A stretch of 64,000 nt of DNA from Pachyseris speciosa (GCA_016490735.1 JAEMWC010000950.1:267697-331696), one strand, 5' to 3'; positions 18,716 to 29,660 are shown, counted from the first letter of the stretch. Numbers and translations: made by a program. The notes: a model not told the origin generated them from the sequence alone.

Positions 18716-18950
18716 TTGGTGCCCCTTTTCTCTAATTGGGTGACACAGATATGCAACAACCCCTCTTGTTCAATAGGGTGTCACACAGATATGCAACATC
18801 ACACTTGTTTAATTGGCCGGATGGCAGGTGCGCAAATGCCTTGCTTGCTGGGATGGGGTTTTAAGTAGTATACCGGCGTCAAACGAATACTGTTGAAACA
18901 TAAAAACCGAGGAGCTCGCGCAGCGAGCGACGATGGTTCTTATGCAAAAC
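18716..18950. repeat. Polinton right terminal inverted repeat with two 40-bp iterons
   Basis: Reverse complement of 2254-2528 but one 40-bp unit shorter. It contains GTATACCGGCGTCAAACGAAT (18868-18888) and the stem CATAAAAACC...GGTTCTTATG enclosing GCTCGCGCAGCGAGC. It stops at 18950 without the 21-bp outer arm present at the left end. Confidence 0.85.
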
Positions 18951-19227
18951 AGTCCTCATTGACTTTCTCCTTGAAACGACGAGGTTCTTCAAACTTCAAT
19001 TTGTTCATCTCACGGAGAAGTGAGTCAGCATTGTCAGAGTTAGCTCTCTTGATTTCAGCCAGGGAACTATCGAGAATTTTCTTCATCGAGTCGATAAGAC
19101 TGTCTTTGTTCTTAAGTATAGCAGCATCGACGATTTTCGCAACTTGGGATTGGTCCATCGCGAAATAAGTAAACCAAGCAATAGAACTGATGGTGTCGGC
19201 CTGGAATGATTGCCCACGCGCAATCAC
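18951..19227 (-). pseudogene. Fragment of another transposon ORF next to the Polinton end
   Basis: A minus-strand frame reads MDQSQVAKIVDAAILKNKDS, EIKRANSDNADSLLREMNKL and EEPRRFKEKVNED, and then runs straight into the Polinton TIR. The coiled-coil-like, charged look resembles N-terminal ORFs of cnidarian retroelements (DIRS-type is possible). The Polinton insertion, or a deletion at its edge, truncated it. Family uncertain. Confidence 0.4.
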
Positions 19228-19523
19228 AAGCTTAAATACTCATATCGCTTTACCCATGATGCATCTTCGCTAAAGGACCCAGGCCCTAGCCCTGTTGTTC
19301 TCTTGCCGCAGGAATATTTATTTTCCGGCTTATTCGTTGGCACTCAAACGCCAGAAATTCCATTTTCAATAACGCAGGTATCACGTTCATTAACGTCAAG
19401 ATACATTTATTTTTACGAATCTTCGATCATTCATTTTCGTTGATTACAAATTCATTAAGCAGTTTTGCATATTCATAAACATACATTACCACGTACAGGC
19501 AACAATTTACCCTATGGGGCAGT
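19228..19523. other. Intron sequence, no feature seen
   Basis: AT-rich sequence without exon signature or recognisable repeat. Confidence 0.4.
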
Positions 19524-19693
19524 CTATTCTTTGATTGCACTCACGTGATAAGACGGCCAAGTTGATGCCAAAACAGTAGAAAAATGTAGCTCAAGGTTTG
19601 CATAATAATAGAGTCAAATTCCCAAAAGACTTCTTTGCTATTGTTCTTTCCACCAACATGGCTGCCGTGACGTCAGGTGCAATCAAAGAATAG
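19524..19693. mobile_element. MITE, 170 bp, TIR CTATTCTTTGATTGCAC
   Basis: Starts CTATTCTTTGATTGCACTCA and ends with the inverted GTGCAATCAAAGAATAG. Imperfect pairing continues inward (ACGGCCAAGTTG against CAACATGGCTGCCGT). It has no coding capacity. Target duplication not evident. Confidence 0.7.
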
Positions 19694-20252
19694 TGGTAAG
19701 ATACAAACATTGACGCCTTTTTTAGTTCAATAAGGACAATAAAACTTCAATAACGCAAAACGTTTAATGTGTGACGCTACAAACACATCAACTTAGTACA
19801 TGTCTTTCATGTCGCTAAACAAATAGCCTGCATGGCAGGCGTAGAAAGGGGAGGGGGAGGGAGGGAAAAGTGAGAGGGAACGCCTGCCCTAAGAACCCAG
19901 GTTTTTGCATTGCGCCCACCGATTTAACTGGTAATCCGATTACGTCTTCTGTCAATTAATTGGCAACATGTTTACTAATCAGAACGTAGGGCTCGCGCCT
20001 TGCGGGCTTCAAGAAAAAAATTAAATAACACTCCCAATTTGAACTTCTACTGAACGTATGAAAACAATTTCACGCTCTCCTAAATACGCGAAATTCGTAC
20101 ATTAATAAAAACACTTTTGCTGAATGTAAGCAACGTTTCACAGGTAAAAATGCGAAACACGCTTTATTGCATATTCGGCGTCTTAGCAGAAGTGTTAACA
20201 GCCCCGCACGTAAACATAATTTGTTTTCTTCACTTTCATAAGGACTAAGAAA
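19694..20252. other. Intron sequence with a purine-rich repeat piece
   Basis: Mostly nothing recognisable. AGCCTGCATGGCAGGCGT at about 19826 followed by a GGGAGGGGG run, and its rough inverse around 21285-21355, look like related dispersed repeat ends. No exon seen. Confidence 0.35.
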
Positions 20253-20698
20253 ATACCGGTTAGCTCAGTGGTAGAGCGCCGGACTACCGTGCGGGAGGTC
20301 GTGGGTTCGAACCCCGGCCGGACCAACACTCAGGGTCTTTAAAATAATTGAGGAGAAAGTGCTGCCTTTGTAATGACATCTACAAACGGTTAGACCTTCT
20401 AGTCTTCTCGGATAAGGACGATAAACCGTAGGCCCCGTCTCACAACTCTTCATAATTCTCTGATTCTGTGGGACGTAAAAGAACCACTAGGGACGTAACA
20501 AAACTCTGGCAGTGACCACCCCTAGTGTCTGTCTTAATTTGATATTTACATTACGGGGGCACTCATAACTCATCTTCATTAATTGTAAACTGCGTTATAA
20601 GCAGTCTGGCAAAGTCCCCCGGCCAGTGTTGTAATGCGCATTTGAATATTGCATAGAAAATGCGCAATATAAATGTGATATATTATTATTATTATATT
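20253..20698 (+). mobile_element. tRNA-derived SINE with ATT tail
   Basis: The head is tRNA-like: A box TAGCTCAGTGG (20260-20270), B box GGTTCGAACCC (20304-20314) and the acceptor-like CCGGACCA. A unique body and a tail of ATT repeats (about 20683-20697) follow. The anticodon arm pairs poorly, so it is not a functional tRNA. RNA polymerase III transcription from the boxes is expected for the family. Confidence 0.75.
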
Positions 20699-20966
20699 AA
20701 ATAACTCGAACGGATAAAACGGCCTAGTTTGTAAATTAAATAAGACTTAGAACGCCAAACACGAATCCGAGCAGGAAAAAGCAAGCGATGATTGTCTTGC
20801 TTCAAGCGCGAAGTTCAAAATTAATCACTTGCGGTTGCATACATAATTTTGTATTCGCATCTGCGAATTTCATCGTTAGATCAATCTGACAAGTCAGTAG
20901 CAGGATAAACCATTCCACCTCCTGAAGCTGGTCTTTGATTTTACTTTTCAATGGCAATAATGACGA
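20699..20966. other. Intron sequence, no feature seen
   Basis: No exon or repeat recognised between the SINE and the helicase fragment. Confidence 0.35.
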
Positions 20967-21209
20967 TTATTGTTGAGTTATGTTCTTCACACGTCCAAAC
21001 ATTTGATAAATTATACTCTTCGAACACTTCCCGTATCCAGAGGACAAAACCGCAGGGACATCTCTATCGGTTCGAAGAGCCCTTACGGCTGATTCTTGCT
21101 CTTGTTTCAACAAAACCTCTCTCGTATTGGCGGGATTTAAATCTCTTAAAGCACTTGCAAACACACCGCGGCCGTCGCCATTTTGGCTATTTCTGTTCAA
21201 ATTAATCAT
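20967..21209 (-). pseudogene. RecQ-like helicase fragment (transposon-associated), Walker A decayed
   Basis: A minus-strand frame reads LLKQEQESAVRALRTDRDVP, AVLSSGYGKCSKSIIYQMFG and RVKN. The order (EQ-x-A-V, DV-AVL, GxGKS-I-YQ) is that of the N-terminal motifs of RecQ-family DEAD-like helicases. The P-loop has extra residues (GYGKCSKS). Only about 80 codons remain, so it is a scrap of a helicase-bearing mobile element or a dispersed pseudogene. Confidence 0.55.
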
Positions 21210-21371
21210 TGCTTCTCAGCCACTCGGAATTTTGCGGCCGCCAGCAGCCACACAAATGAACAAACGCAGGCAATCCCTCTCTGTTCTCCCCAATCCCCTC
21301 TCCCTTTTTCTCTCCCTTTCCCCTCCCTTTTGTACGCCTGTCACGCAGGCTACTAAACATAACGTTTGTAC
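21210..21371. other. Pyrimidine-rich intron sequence before the duplicated block
   Basis: CT-rich run (about 21270-21335) and CCTGTCACGCAGGCTAC (about 21338). It probably belongs to the same dispersed repeat as the helicase scrap. Confidence 0.3.
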
Positions 21372-22676
21372 TATCAAAGCTCTTTAAAAAGTTGTAATTA
21401 TCCATGGATTTCTTCGCCATTTAAGAACAATGGAAAATATGTTTGCATAAAACGATATCATTGGGAATTTGTGGGCGGTTGTAGCGCCGACGTTTCCCCG
21501 GCGTGCTCTCAAAGGTAAGAACTTCACACAGCAGTGTACAATGAAACCATTCATATCTGAATGGAAAGGTTCATATTTCAAGCTTTATTCTAGCTCGATT
21601 TTGTGTGAAAAAAACCTTTTACGATATCGAAATTTTATTCTCCTTATTGAACTAAAAACAGCGTTAATGTTTGTATATCAGCACTATAGAATGCCCCATA
21701 GTGTAAAATGGTTGCCTATATGTGTTAACGTATGTTTATGAATATGCATTAAAAAAACTCATTCATAATTCATGAAGCAATGAGTGTCTTTATATCTGAT
21801 AAAGACACGGCTACATTTTACGTCCGATTTTCTAGGCCAAAATAACCCAAAATCTAAATATTAGGGCAAGAATGGATAGATGTACAGTAAAGCTTTTGAA
21901 GCCGTTCAATAAATTCACAATTCGTATTTTATCACGTCCTGAGACACTCGCCTGCGCCTCGTATTTTAAACTCGATAAAATACTCCGGCTCATTTATTAA
22001 ACACTACAAAATGCTTACTGAAAAGAATGAGTGACGATTCGTTCAAATGAATGTATTTTGACGTTAATGAACCTGATACCTGCGTTATTGAAAGTATATT
22101 TTCTGGTAATGACCATGCAGTAAAAGGTGTAAAGTATCCAACAACTACACCTGTAATGGAAATGCGAAAAAGACTCTTACTTTTTCCTAAAATACACTAC
22201 ATTATGTCAGTTGACATTTGTCACTTTTCGTGACAGGAATTCCAGGGTTTTAAACTAGCGCTCACCCACTCTCCAAAGCTAGTGTCAAAATCGTAGGCTA
22301 CTTGCCCAGTTTGGCGAGTGAAATTTTCATGCTACTCTCGACACTCGACAATTACGCAAACTGTCCTCTATTTCATTTGGTGAAATAAAGTGAAAATGGA
22401 GTAAATCTGAATGTCACTCTCCCAGATGGCGAGTCGGCTCCCAAAACGTTTTCAATCCTGGAATTCAGTTGTGATCACTGGCGTAGTGTGCTGGAAAGTT
22501 GTCAGCTGACTAGAACTGCAATGAGCTACTCTGCACTGGCCTTGCAGCCAATTTACAAACAGTAGATTATAGTGGTGTGTTTTCAGTACACCAAAACCGC
22601 GGCTTTAAATTAGGAACTAAACAAAACCCTACAAAGTTATTATGACAGAAAATATAAAAGGGAAAAGGTTTCTACT

Positions 22677-22862
22677 TTGAAAGGTTGGGTGAGTTCTGAA
22701 AACAAAGTAAGAAAGCTAATTGGCACTGTCGATAGCACTTTCGCAGACAAACTCCAGTCTTTTTTGGATATCGGGTCCTTTTACAATGCAGTTGACCATT
22801 TTGTCACTGACAGTGCACATGGTGAACCTAACAATCTTATCGACCCTAATGGTTCATTTTAG
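22677..22862 (+). other. Unidentified 61-codon ORF upstream of the duplicated TSP1 exon
   Basis: Reads KLIGTVDSTFADKLQSFLDI and FYNAVDHFVTDSAHGEPNNL. It has amino-acid composition like real protein but no start ATG, no splice acceptor and no family I recognise. It is present in all three copies (also 25809-25994 and 27212-27397). It may be a remnant of an exon or of a transposon gene. Confidence 0.3.
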
Positions 22863-22926
22863 AGGAGAAATTGCCACTGACGTCCTTTTTAGGAATAATG
22901 ATTATTATTGTTATTATTGTTATTAG

Positions 22927-23100
22927 TTGACGGTGGTTGGAGTGACTGGAGCCAGTGGAGTCTCTGCACTAAGGCAGACAGTGGCTTACAAACAAGGACT
23001 AGAGAATGTGTGAATCCAAAACCACAGTATGGCGGAAAAAATTGCAATGGAAACAGAGCGGCTGTAAGAGAGTGTAGAAATACTTCAAGCTGCCACGAAG
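22927..23100 (+). CDS. TSP1-domain exon 2, copy 1
   Basis: This 174-bp exon is phase 1-1 with acceptor TTATTAG (AG at 22925-22926) and donor GTATAAA (23101). It encodes GGWSDWSQWSLCTKADSGLQ, then TRTRECVNPKPQYGGKNC, and ends CRNTSSCHEG. The WxxWxxW ladder and the Arg strand are intact. Only five cysteines are present: the second cysteine of the usual CSxTCG is replaced in CTKADSG. The exon length equals that of TSP1 exon 1. Inclusion of one, two or three copies keeps frame. Confidence 0.88.
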
Positions 23101-23150
23101 GTATAAATTTTAAGAGAAGTCAATCTGTTGAAAGTTATTTAGTTCTATTA

Positions 23151-23215
23151 ACTGAGTTGATTATAGTGTAAATTGGCAACTTGACTTTTCGTGCGCTAAC
23201 CCTTCGTCATTTGTT
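23151..23215 (-). other. Penelope-like hammerhead remnant, copy 1
   Basis: AACTGAGTTGATTATAGTGT (23150-23169) echoes CAACGGAGTTGATAATGTAA in the 10768-10997 insertion. On the minus strand ATGACGAAGGGTTAGCGCAC is followed by GAAAAGTC, the arrangement GANGA, short stem-loop, GAAA of a hammerhead core with position C3 changed to A. Copies are at about 26282-26347 and 27685-27750. Weak, short match. Confidence 0.4.
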
Positions 23216-23344
23216 AAAAGTTATATCAGACTTATTTGTTCTCTTTTCAAAGGCACTGAGCGACTGTCTTCAGAGCTTGATATCCTCAAGAAATTCTCTT
23301 GCTTTGCGTACAAAAAGATAAATGTAATATTATGGGCGTATATG

Positions 23345-23520
23345 TAGTACTTCCAGAAACACCGGAACACGGAACACTGGAACACCGGAACATCACGTAA
23401 CATTCCGGAACACCCAAAATAACCTGGAACACCCCCACCCCACCCCCCCCCCCCCCCCCCCCAGAAAAAAGGAACAGCACCTAAGACCCGGAACACCCAG
23501 CCAGAAAACCCGGAACACTT
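23345..23520. repeat. GGAACACC-type repeat array with poly-C tract, copy 1
   Basis: Repeated CGGAACACC/TGGAACACC units surround a C-tract (about 23440-23462) that differs in length and interruptions among the three copies. The same motif appears inverted at 29660-29825. Low-complexity repeat with no coding role. Confidence 0.75.
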
Positions 23521-24119
23521 CCCAAAATACCGAGAAAAGCGCAAAATCTCTAAAACCAGGTCGCGCAAATGTGTTACCTTTTTAAAATTTAAATATATCA
23601 CGCGCGCATGAGCTTTTCTAAACTACATCCACCGATTGCACATAAAATAATTTGATTCACCTTCACAATATCGAAAGAATTTACAAGCGCCACACAGTCA
23701 CAAAGTTTTTACCGGCTTCCCCTAATCTATCCTCTCTCGCAGGAACTAATACCAAGTATAATTCTCGAAATAGCTATTTCTGAAGCAGAATATAGATATA
23801 TTTTCCTTTTGCTTTGAAGCGTTAAAAATGCAAGATGCTCATTTATATAAGAAATTTAGTCATCTTCCAGCTTTAAAGGATTACGAAAATGGAAAATCCA
23901 TTTTTCTTTAAAACACGTTAACACTTTGAAATGTACAATAAAAAAGATAGTAAGAAATGTACAATTAAAAAGATAGTAATAAACATTAAGATTAATTAAC
24001 AGGCGTATTATCTGACAACTTCATAAAACCGAGAAGGCACTTAGGGATGTGTCTGCTATCTCTACACTTCTTCTCATCGAATAAAAGTTTGTCAGGGATG
24101 TAGGGGACCACTTCAGTCA

Positions 24120-24375
24120 TCATTAGGAACAGTTACAGGCGCACCATTTGATTTTTATGTGGCCAAAAATGAGCGGCGGACTTACAAAGACCCTCAAACG
24201 GGACAGTTATGCGCGCCCGCTCGGGAATCGGATGCACATTATCATCTTCGGGCTGCGTGCATTCAAACAGCTGAGCCGTGTGCCGTGTTCGCTGGTCATC
24301 CCCGACGGATTGCCTCTCACAGAGTGCCACAAAAACTACATTACAAAAGAGTTCGGTCTAAGAGCCTGTTAGACT
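24120..24375 (+). other. Unidentified ORF at the end of duplication copy 1
   Basis: One frame reads APFDFYVAKNERRTYKDPQT, then LCAPARESDAHYHLRAACIQ, with Cys/His spacing that could be zinc-binding. It is repeated at about 28656-28911. No start or splice sites. Possibly a transposon-gene scrap. Confidence 0.3.
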
Positions 24376-24503
24376 TAATTCATGTAATTGTTTTTGTTCA
24401 TGTTTCTGTGCTTTGTTTGACCAGTTTGCATAGCTGTTGAAGTTCAATTTTATATCTGCTTCCGTTTTATTATTCTTTGTTTTAGATATGTTTTGCATGG
24501 TAA

Positions 24504-27070
24504 TATCAAAGCTCTTTAAAAAGTTGTAATTATCCATGGATTTCTTCGCCATTTAAGAACAATGGAAAATATGTTTGCATAAAACGATATCATTGGGAAT
24601 TTGTGGGCGGTTGTAGCGCCGACGTTTCCCCGGCGTGCTCTCAAAGGTAAGAACTTCACACAGCAGTGTACAATGAAACCATTCATATCTGAATGGAAAG
24701 GTTCATATTTCAAGCTTTATTCTAGCTCGATTTTGTGTGAAAAAAACCTTTTACGATATCGAAATTTTATTCTCCTTATTGAACTAAAAACAGCGTTAAT
24801 GTTTGTATATCAGCACTATAGAATGCCCCATAGTGTAAAATGGTTGCCTATATGTGTTAACGTATGTTTATGAATATGCATTAAAAAAACTCATTCATAA
24901 TTCATGAAGCAATGAGTGTCTTTATATCTGATAAAGACACGGCTACATTTTACGTCCGATTTTCTAGGCCAAAATAACCCAAAATCTAAATATTAGGGCA
25001 AGAATGGATAGATGTACAGTAAAGCTTTTGAAGCCGTTCAATAAATTCACAATTCGTATTTTATCACGTCCTGAGACACTCGCCTGCGCCTCGTATTTTA
25101 AACTCGATAAAATACTCCGGCTCATTTATTAAACACTACAAAATGCTTACTGAAAAGAATGAGTGACGATTCGTTCAAATGAATGTATTTTGACGTTAAT
25201 GAACCTGATACCTGCGTTATTGAAAGTATATTTTCTGGTAATGACCATGCAGTAAAAGGTGTAAAGTATCCAACAACTACACCTGTAATGGAAATGCGAA
25301 AAAGACTCTTACTTTTTCCTAAAATACACTACATTATGTCAGTTGACATTTGTCACTTTTCGTGACAGGAATTCCAGGGTTTTAAACTAGCGCTCACCCA
25401 CTCTCCAAAGCTAGTGTCAAAATCGTAGGCTACTTGCCCAGTTTGGCGAGTGAAATTTTCATGCTACTCTCGACACTCGACAATTACGCAAACTGTCCTC
25501 TATTTCATTTGGTGAAATAAAGTGAAAATGGAGTAAATCTGAATGTCACTCTCCCAGATGGCGAGTCGGCTCCCAAAACGTTTTCAATCCTGGAATTCAG
25601 TTGTGATCACTGGCGTAGTGTGCTGGAAAGTTGTCAGCTGACTAGAACTGCAATGAGCTACTCTGCACTGGCCTTGCAGCCAATTTACAAACAGTAGATT
25701 ATAGTGGTGTGTTTTCAGTACACCAAAACCGCGGCTTTAAATTAGGAACTAAACAAAACCCTACAAAGTTATTATGACAGAAAATATAAAAGGGAAAAGG
25801 TTTCTACTTTGAAAGGTTGGGTGAGTTCTGAAAACAAAGTAAGAAAGCTAATTGGCACTGTCGATAGCACTTTCGCAGACAAACTCCAGTCTTTTTTGGA
25901 TATCGGGTCCTTTTACAATGCAGTTGACCATTTTGTCACTGACAGTGCACATGGTGAACCTAACAATCTTATCGACCCTAATGGTTCATTTTAGAGGAGA
26001 AATTGCCACTGACGTCCTTTTTAGGAATAATGATTATTATTGTTATTATTGTTATTAGTTGACGGTGGTTGGAGTGACTGGAGCCAGTGGAGTCTCTGCA
26101 CTAAGGCAGACAGTGGCTTACAAACAAGGACTAGAGAATGTGTGAATCCAAAACCACAGTATGGCGGAAAAAATTGCAATGGAAACAGAGCGGCTGTAAG
26201 AGAGTGTAGAAATACTTCAAGCTGCCACGAAGGTATAAATTTTAAGAGAAGTCAATCTGTTGAAAGTTATTTAGTTCTATTAACTGAGTTGATTATAGTG
26301 TAAATTGGCAACTTGACTTTTCGTGCGCTAACCCTTCGTCATTTGTTAAAAGTTATATCAGACTTATTTGTTCTCTTTTCAAAGGCACTGAGCGACTGTC
26401 TTCAGAGCTTGATATCCTCAAGAAATTCTCTTGCTTTGCGTACAAAAAGATAAATGTAATATTATGGGCGTATATGTAGTACTTCCAGAAACACCGGAAC
26501 ACGGAACACTGGAACACCGGAACATCACGTAACATTCCGGAACACCCAAAATAACCTGGAACACCCCCACCCCACCCCCACCCCCCCCCCCCCCCAGAAA
26601 AAAGGAACAGCACCTAAGACCCGGAACACCCAGCCAGAAAACCCGGAACACTTCCCAAAATACCGAGAAAAGCGCAAAATCTCTAAAACCAGGTCGCGCA
26701 AATGTGTTACCTTTTTAAAATTTAAATATATCACGCGCGCATGAGCTTTTCTAAACTACATCCACCGATTGCACATAAAATAATTTGATTCACCTTCACA
26801 ATATCGAAAGAATTTACAAGCGCCACACAGTCACAAAGTTTTTACCGGCTTCCCCTAATCTATCCTCTCTCGCAGGAACTAATACCAAGTATAATTCTCG
26901 AAATAGCTATTTCTGAAGCAGAATATAGATATATTTTCCTTTTGCTTTGAAGCGTTAAAAATGCAAGATGCTCATTTATATAAGAAATTTAGTCATCTTC
27001 CAGCTTTAAAGGATTACGAAAATGGAAAATCCATTTTTCTTTAAAACACGTTAACACTTTGAAATGTACA
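24504..27070. repeat. Tandem duplication unit, copy 2 (truncated, 2567 bp)
   Basis: Identical to 21372-23946 apart from the C-tract, then joins at about 27068 (ATGTACA followed by CTGGCC) to the start of copy 3. It lacks the last 557 bases of the unit, which appear only after copy 3. Confidence 0.88.
26059..26232 (+). CDS. TSP1-domain exon 2, copy 2
   Basis: Sequence, splice sites and phase are identical to 22927-23100, offset 3132 bp. It encodes the same five-cysteine TSP1 repeat. The complete identity means either a very recent duplication or an assembly duplication. Confidence 0.85.
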
Positions 27071-29040
27071 CTGGCCTTGCAGCCAATTTACAAACAGTAG
27101 ATTATAGTGGTGTGTTTTCAGTACACCAAAACCGCGGCTTTAAATTAGGAACTAAACAAAACCCTACAAAGTTATTATGACAGAAAATATAAAAGGGAAA
27201 AGGTTTCTACTTTGAAAGGTTGGGTGAGTTCTGAAAACAAAGTAAGAAAGCTAATTGGCACTGTCGATAGCACTTTCGCAGACAAACTCCAGTCTTTTTT
27301 GGATATCGGGTCCTTTTACAATGCAGTTGACCATTTTGTCACTGACAGTGCACATGGTGAACCTAACAATCTTATCGACCCTAATGGTTCATTTTAGAGG
27401 AGAAATTGCCACTGACGTCCTTTTTAGGAATAATGATTATTATTGTTATTATTGTTATTAGTTGACGGTGGTTGGAGTGACTGGAGCCAGTGGAGTCTCT
27501 GCACTAAGGCAGACAGTGGCTTACAAACAAGGACTAGAGAATGTGTGAATCCAAAACCACAGTATGGCGGAAAAAATTGCAATGGAAACAGAGCGGCTGT
27601 AAGAGAGTGTAGAAATACTTCAAGCTGCCACGAAGGTATAAATTTTAAGAGAAGTCAATCTGTTGAAAGTTATTTAGTTCTATTAACTGAGTTGATTATA
27701 GTGTAAATTGGCAACTTGACTTTTCGTGCGCTAACCCTTCGTCATTTGTTAAAAGTTATATCAGACTTATTTGTTCTCTTTTCAAAGGCACTGAGCGACT
27801 GTCTTCAGAGCTTGATATCCTCAAGAAATTCTCTTGCTTTGCGTACAAAAAGATAAATGTAATATTATGGGCGTATATGTAGTACTTCCAGAAACACCGG
27901 AACACGGAACACTGGAACACCGGAACATCACGTAACATTCCGGAACACCCAAAATAACCTGGAACACCCCCACCCCACCCCCCACCCCCCCCCCCCCCAG
28001 AAAAAAGGAACAGCACCTAAGACCCGGAACACCCAGCCAGAAAACCCGGAACACTTCCCAAAATACCGAGAAAAGCGCAAAATCTCTAAAACCAGGTCGC
28101 GCAAATGTGTTACCTTTTTAAAATTTAAATATATCACGCGCGCATGAGCTTTTCTAAACTACATCCACCGATTGCACATAAAATAATTTGATTCACCTTC
28201 ACAATATCGAAAGAATTTACAAGCGCCACACAGTCACAAAGTTTTTACCGGCTTCCCCTAATCTATCCTCTCTCGCAGGAACTAATACCAAGTATAATTC
28301 TCGAAATAGCTATTTCTGAAGCAGAATATAGATATATTTTCCTTTTGCTTTGAAGCGTTAAAAATGCAAGATGCTCATTTATATAAGAAATTTAGTCATC
28401 TTCCAGCTTTAAAGGATTACGAAAATGGAAAATCCATTTTTCTTTAAAACACGTTAACACTTTGAAATGTACAATAAAAAAGATAGTAAGAAATGTACAA
28501 TTAAAAAGATAGTAATAAACATTAAGATTAATTAACAGGCGTATTATCTGACAACTTCATAAAACCGAGAAGGCACTTAGGGATGTGTCTGCTATCTCTA
28601 CACTTCTTCTCATCGAATAAAAGTTTGTCAGGGATGTAGGGGACCACTTCAGTCATCATTAGGAACAGTTACAGGCGCACCATTTGATTTTTATGTGGCC
28701 AAAAATGAGCGGCGGACTTACAAAGACCCTCAAACGGGACAGTTATGCGCGCCCGCTCGGGAATCGGATGCACATTATCATCTTCGGGCTGCGTGCATTC
28801 AAACAGCTGAGCCGTGTGCCGTGTTCGCTGGTCATCCCCGACGGATTGCCTCTCACAGAGTGCCACAAAAACTACATTACAAAAGAGTTCGGTCTAAGAG
28901 CCTGTTAGACTTAATTCATGTAATTGTTTTTGTTCATGTTTCTGTGCTTTGTTTGACCAGTTTGCATAGCTGTTGAAGTTCAATTTTATATCTGCTTCCG
29001 TTTTATTATTCTTTGTTTTAGATATGTTTTGCATGGTAAT
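27071..29040. repeat. Tandem duplication unit, copy 3 (1970 bp)
   Basis: Begins inside the unit (equivalent to 25668 of copy 2) and runs to the unit's end GCATGGTAAT, where single-copy sequence AAGTTAAAA begins at 29041. The nested duplication is therefore about 1403 bp. The junction shows CA microhomology. Confidence 0.88.
27462..27635 (+). CDS. TSP1-domain exon 2, copy 3
   Basis: Same 174 bp as the other two copies, phase 1-1, offset 1403 bp from copy 2. If all copies are spliced in, the protein has three identical TSP1 repeats in a row after the one encoded at 1539. Confidence 0.85.
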
Positions 29041-29520
29041 AAGTTAAAAAATGAAAAATAAAAGTTAACTAAAGATAAAAATGAATCCCACCATAACCTG
29101 CAAATATTTTCGTGTAACGCTTGTACGCTGTAATTAATTTGCTTGACACAGAAACTTTTTTGTATAATCATATTGGGATAAACCGATGATTTTAAAGTGG
29201 CTTCCTCTTTCTACGATAGCAGGAGCCCATTACTGATGATAGTGCTTGACGTTTAAGTTGTACGGAAAAAATGTTTAAGTTGCCAAGAAAGGGTTGTTTC
29301 ATTAAAGAACCCAACAAAAGGTAGAGCAATATTATTATAATTGAAAGTCTTGTGTCTTGGGTCTTTTAAATTGTTCCTATTCATGGTTCTTATTTTCGTA
29401 TTACTTCGCGTCCTCTTTCAATTTTATTTTTATTTATTTATTTATCATTAATATATTTTTTTTAGATTTTGCACGTTTCCTGGTATTTTGAGAGGTGTTC
29501 CGGGTTTTCTGGTTGGGTGC
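29041..29520. other. AT-rich intron sequence
   Basis: No exon seen. TTTATTTATTTATCATT low-complexity near 29430-29450. Confidence 0.35.
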
Positions 29521-29660
29521 GATGATGATGATGATGAACTTTATTCATGTGTCGATGTATTTAGCTGATGCTAATTGGGGACACAACATAAAGATAAAAT
29601 AAATAATGACTAATATGATAAATAAAAGATAAGAAATTAAAAAAAAAGCAATAAAAGAAG
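29521..29660 (-). mobile_element. Retroelement 3' end with GATGAT tail
   Basis: GATGATGATGATGAACTTTATTC followed by AT-rich sequence looks like the inverted 3' end of a LINE or SINE with a TCA/ATC tail. No coding part. Low confidence assignment. Confidence 0.35.

Larger units (their letters stand above)
2226..18950. mobile_element. Polinton/Maverick (adintovirus-like) element, degenerate
   Basis: A self-synthesising DNA element of about 16.7 kb with the full diagnostic gene set. It has a protein-primed family B DNA polymerase, a retrovirus-like DDE integrase, an FtsK/HerA-type packaging ATPase, penton-like and double-jelly-roll-like capsid proteins and an adenain-type cysteine protease, plus PLA2 and zinc-ribbon virion proteins. 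Inverted terminal repeats are present at 2254-2528 and 18716-18950. Nearly all genes have stop codons or frameshifts, and two later insertions (5472-7424 and 10768-10997) break genes, so it is an old integrated copy and not active. No convincing 6-bp target duplication could be matched at the outer ends. The right end lacks the outermost 25-28 bp seen at the left end. Confidence 0.9.
21372..24503. repeat. Tandem duplication unit, copy 1 (3132 bp)
   Basis: Starts TATCAAAGCTC at 21372 and ends before the same sequence at 24504. It contains the TSP1 exon, a GGAACACC repeat array and a short ORF at its end. Copy 2 is identical over long stretches; I found differences only around the C-tract at about 23440-23462. 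The junction has a few bases of microhomology (TA/TAT). Confidence 0.9.

Noticed and set aside
2220..18960. 6-bp target duplication of the Polinton
   Set aside because: Flanks CTTGGCAG and AGTCCTCATT do not match at any reasonable boundary, so none is claimed.
2200..18970. Prokaryotic prophage or bacterial contamination
   Set aside because: Gene content is diagnostic of Polintons, there are no ribosome binding sites, and flanks are host intron with eukaryotic repeats.
20253..20330. Functional tRNA gene
   Set aside because: A and B boxes are good, but the anticodon stem pairs poorly and the sequence continues into a body with an ATT tail, so it is a SINE head.
23243..23350. Alternative terminal exon after the TSP1 exon (acceptor TTTTCAAAG)
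   Set aside because: A phase-1 frame of about 31 codons ends in a stop and has no domain or polyadenylation evidence.
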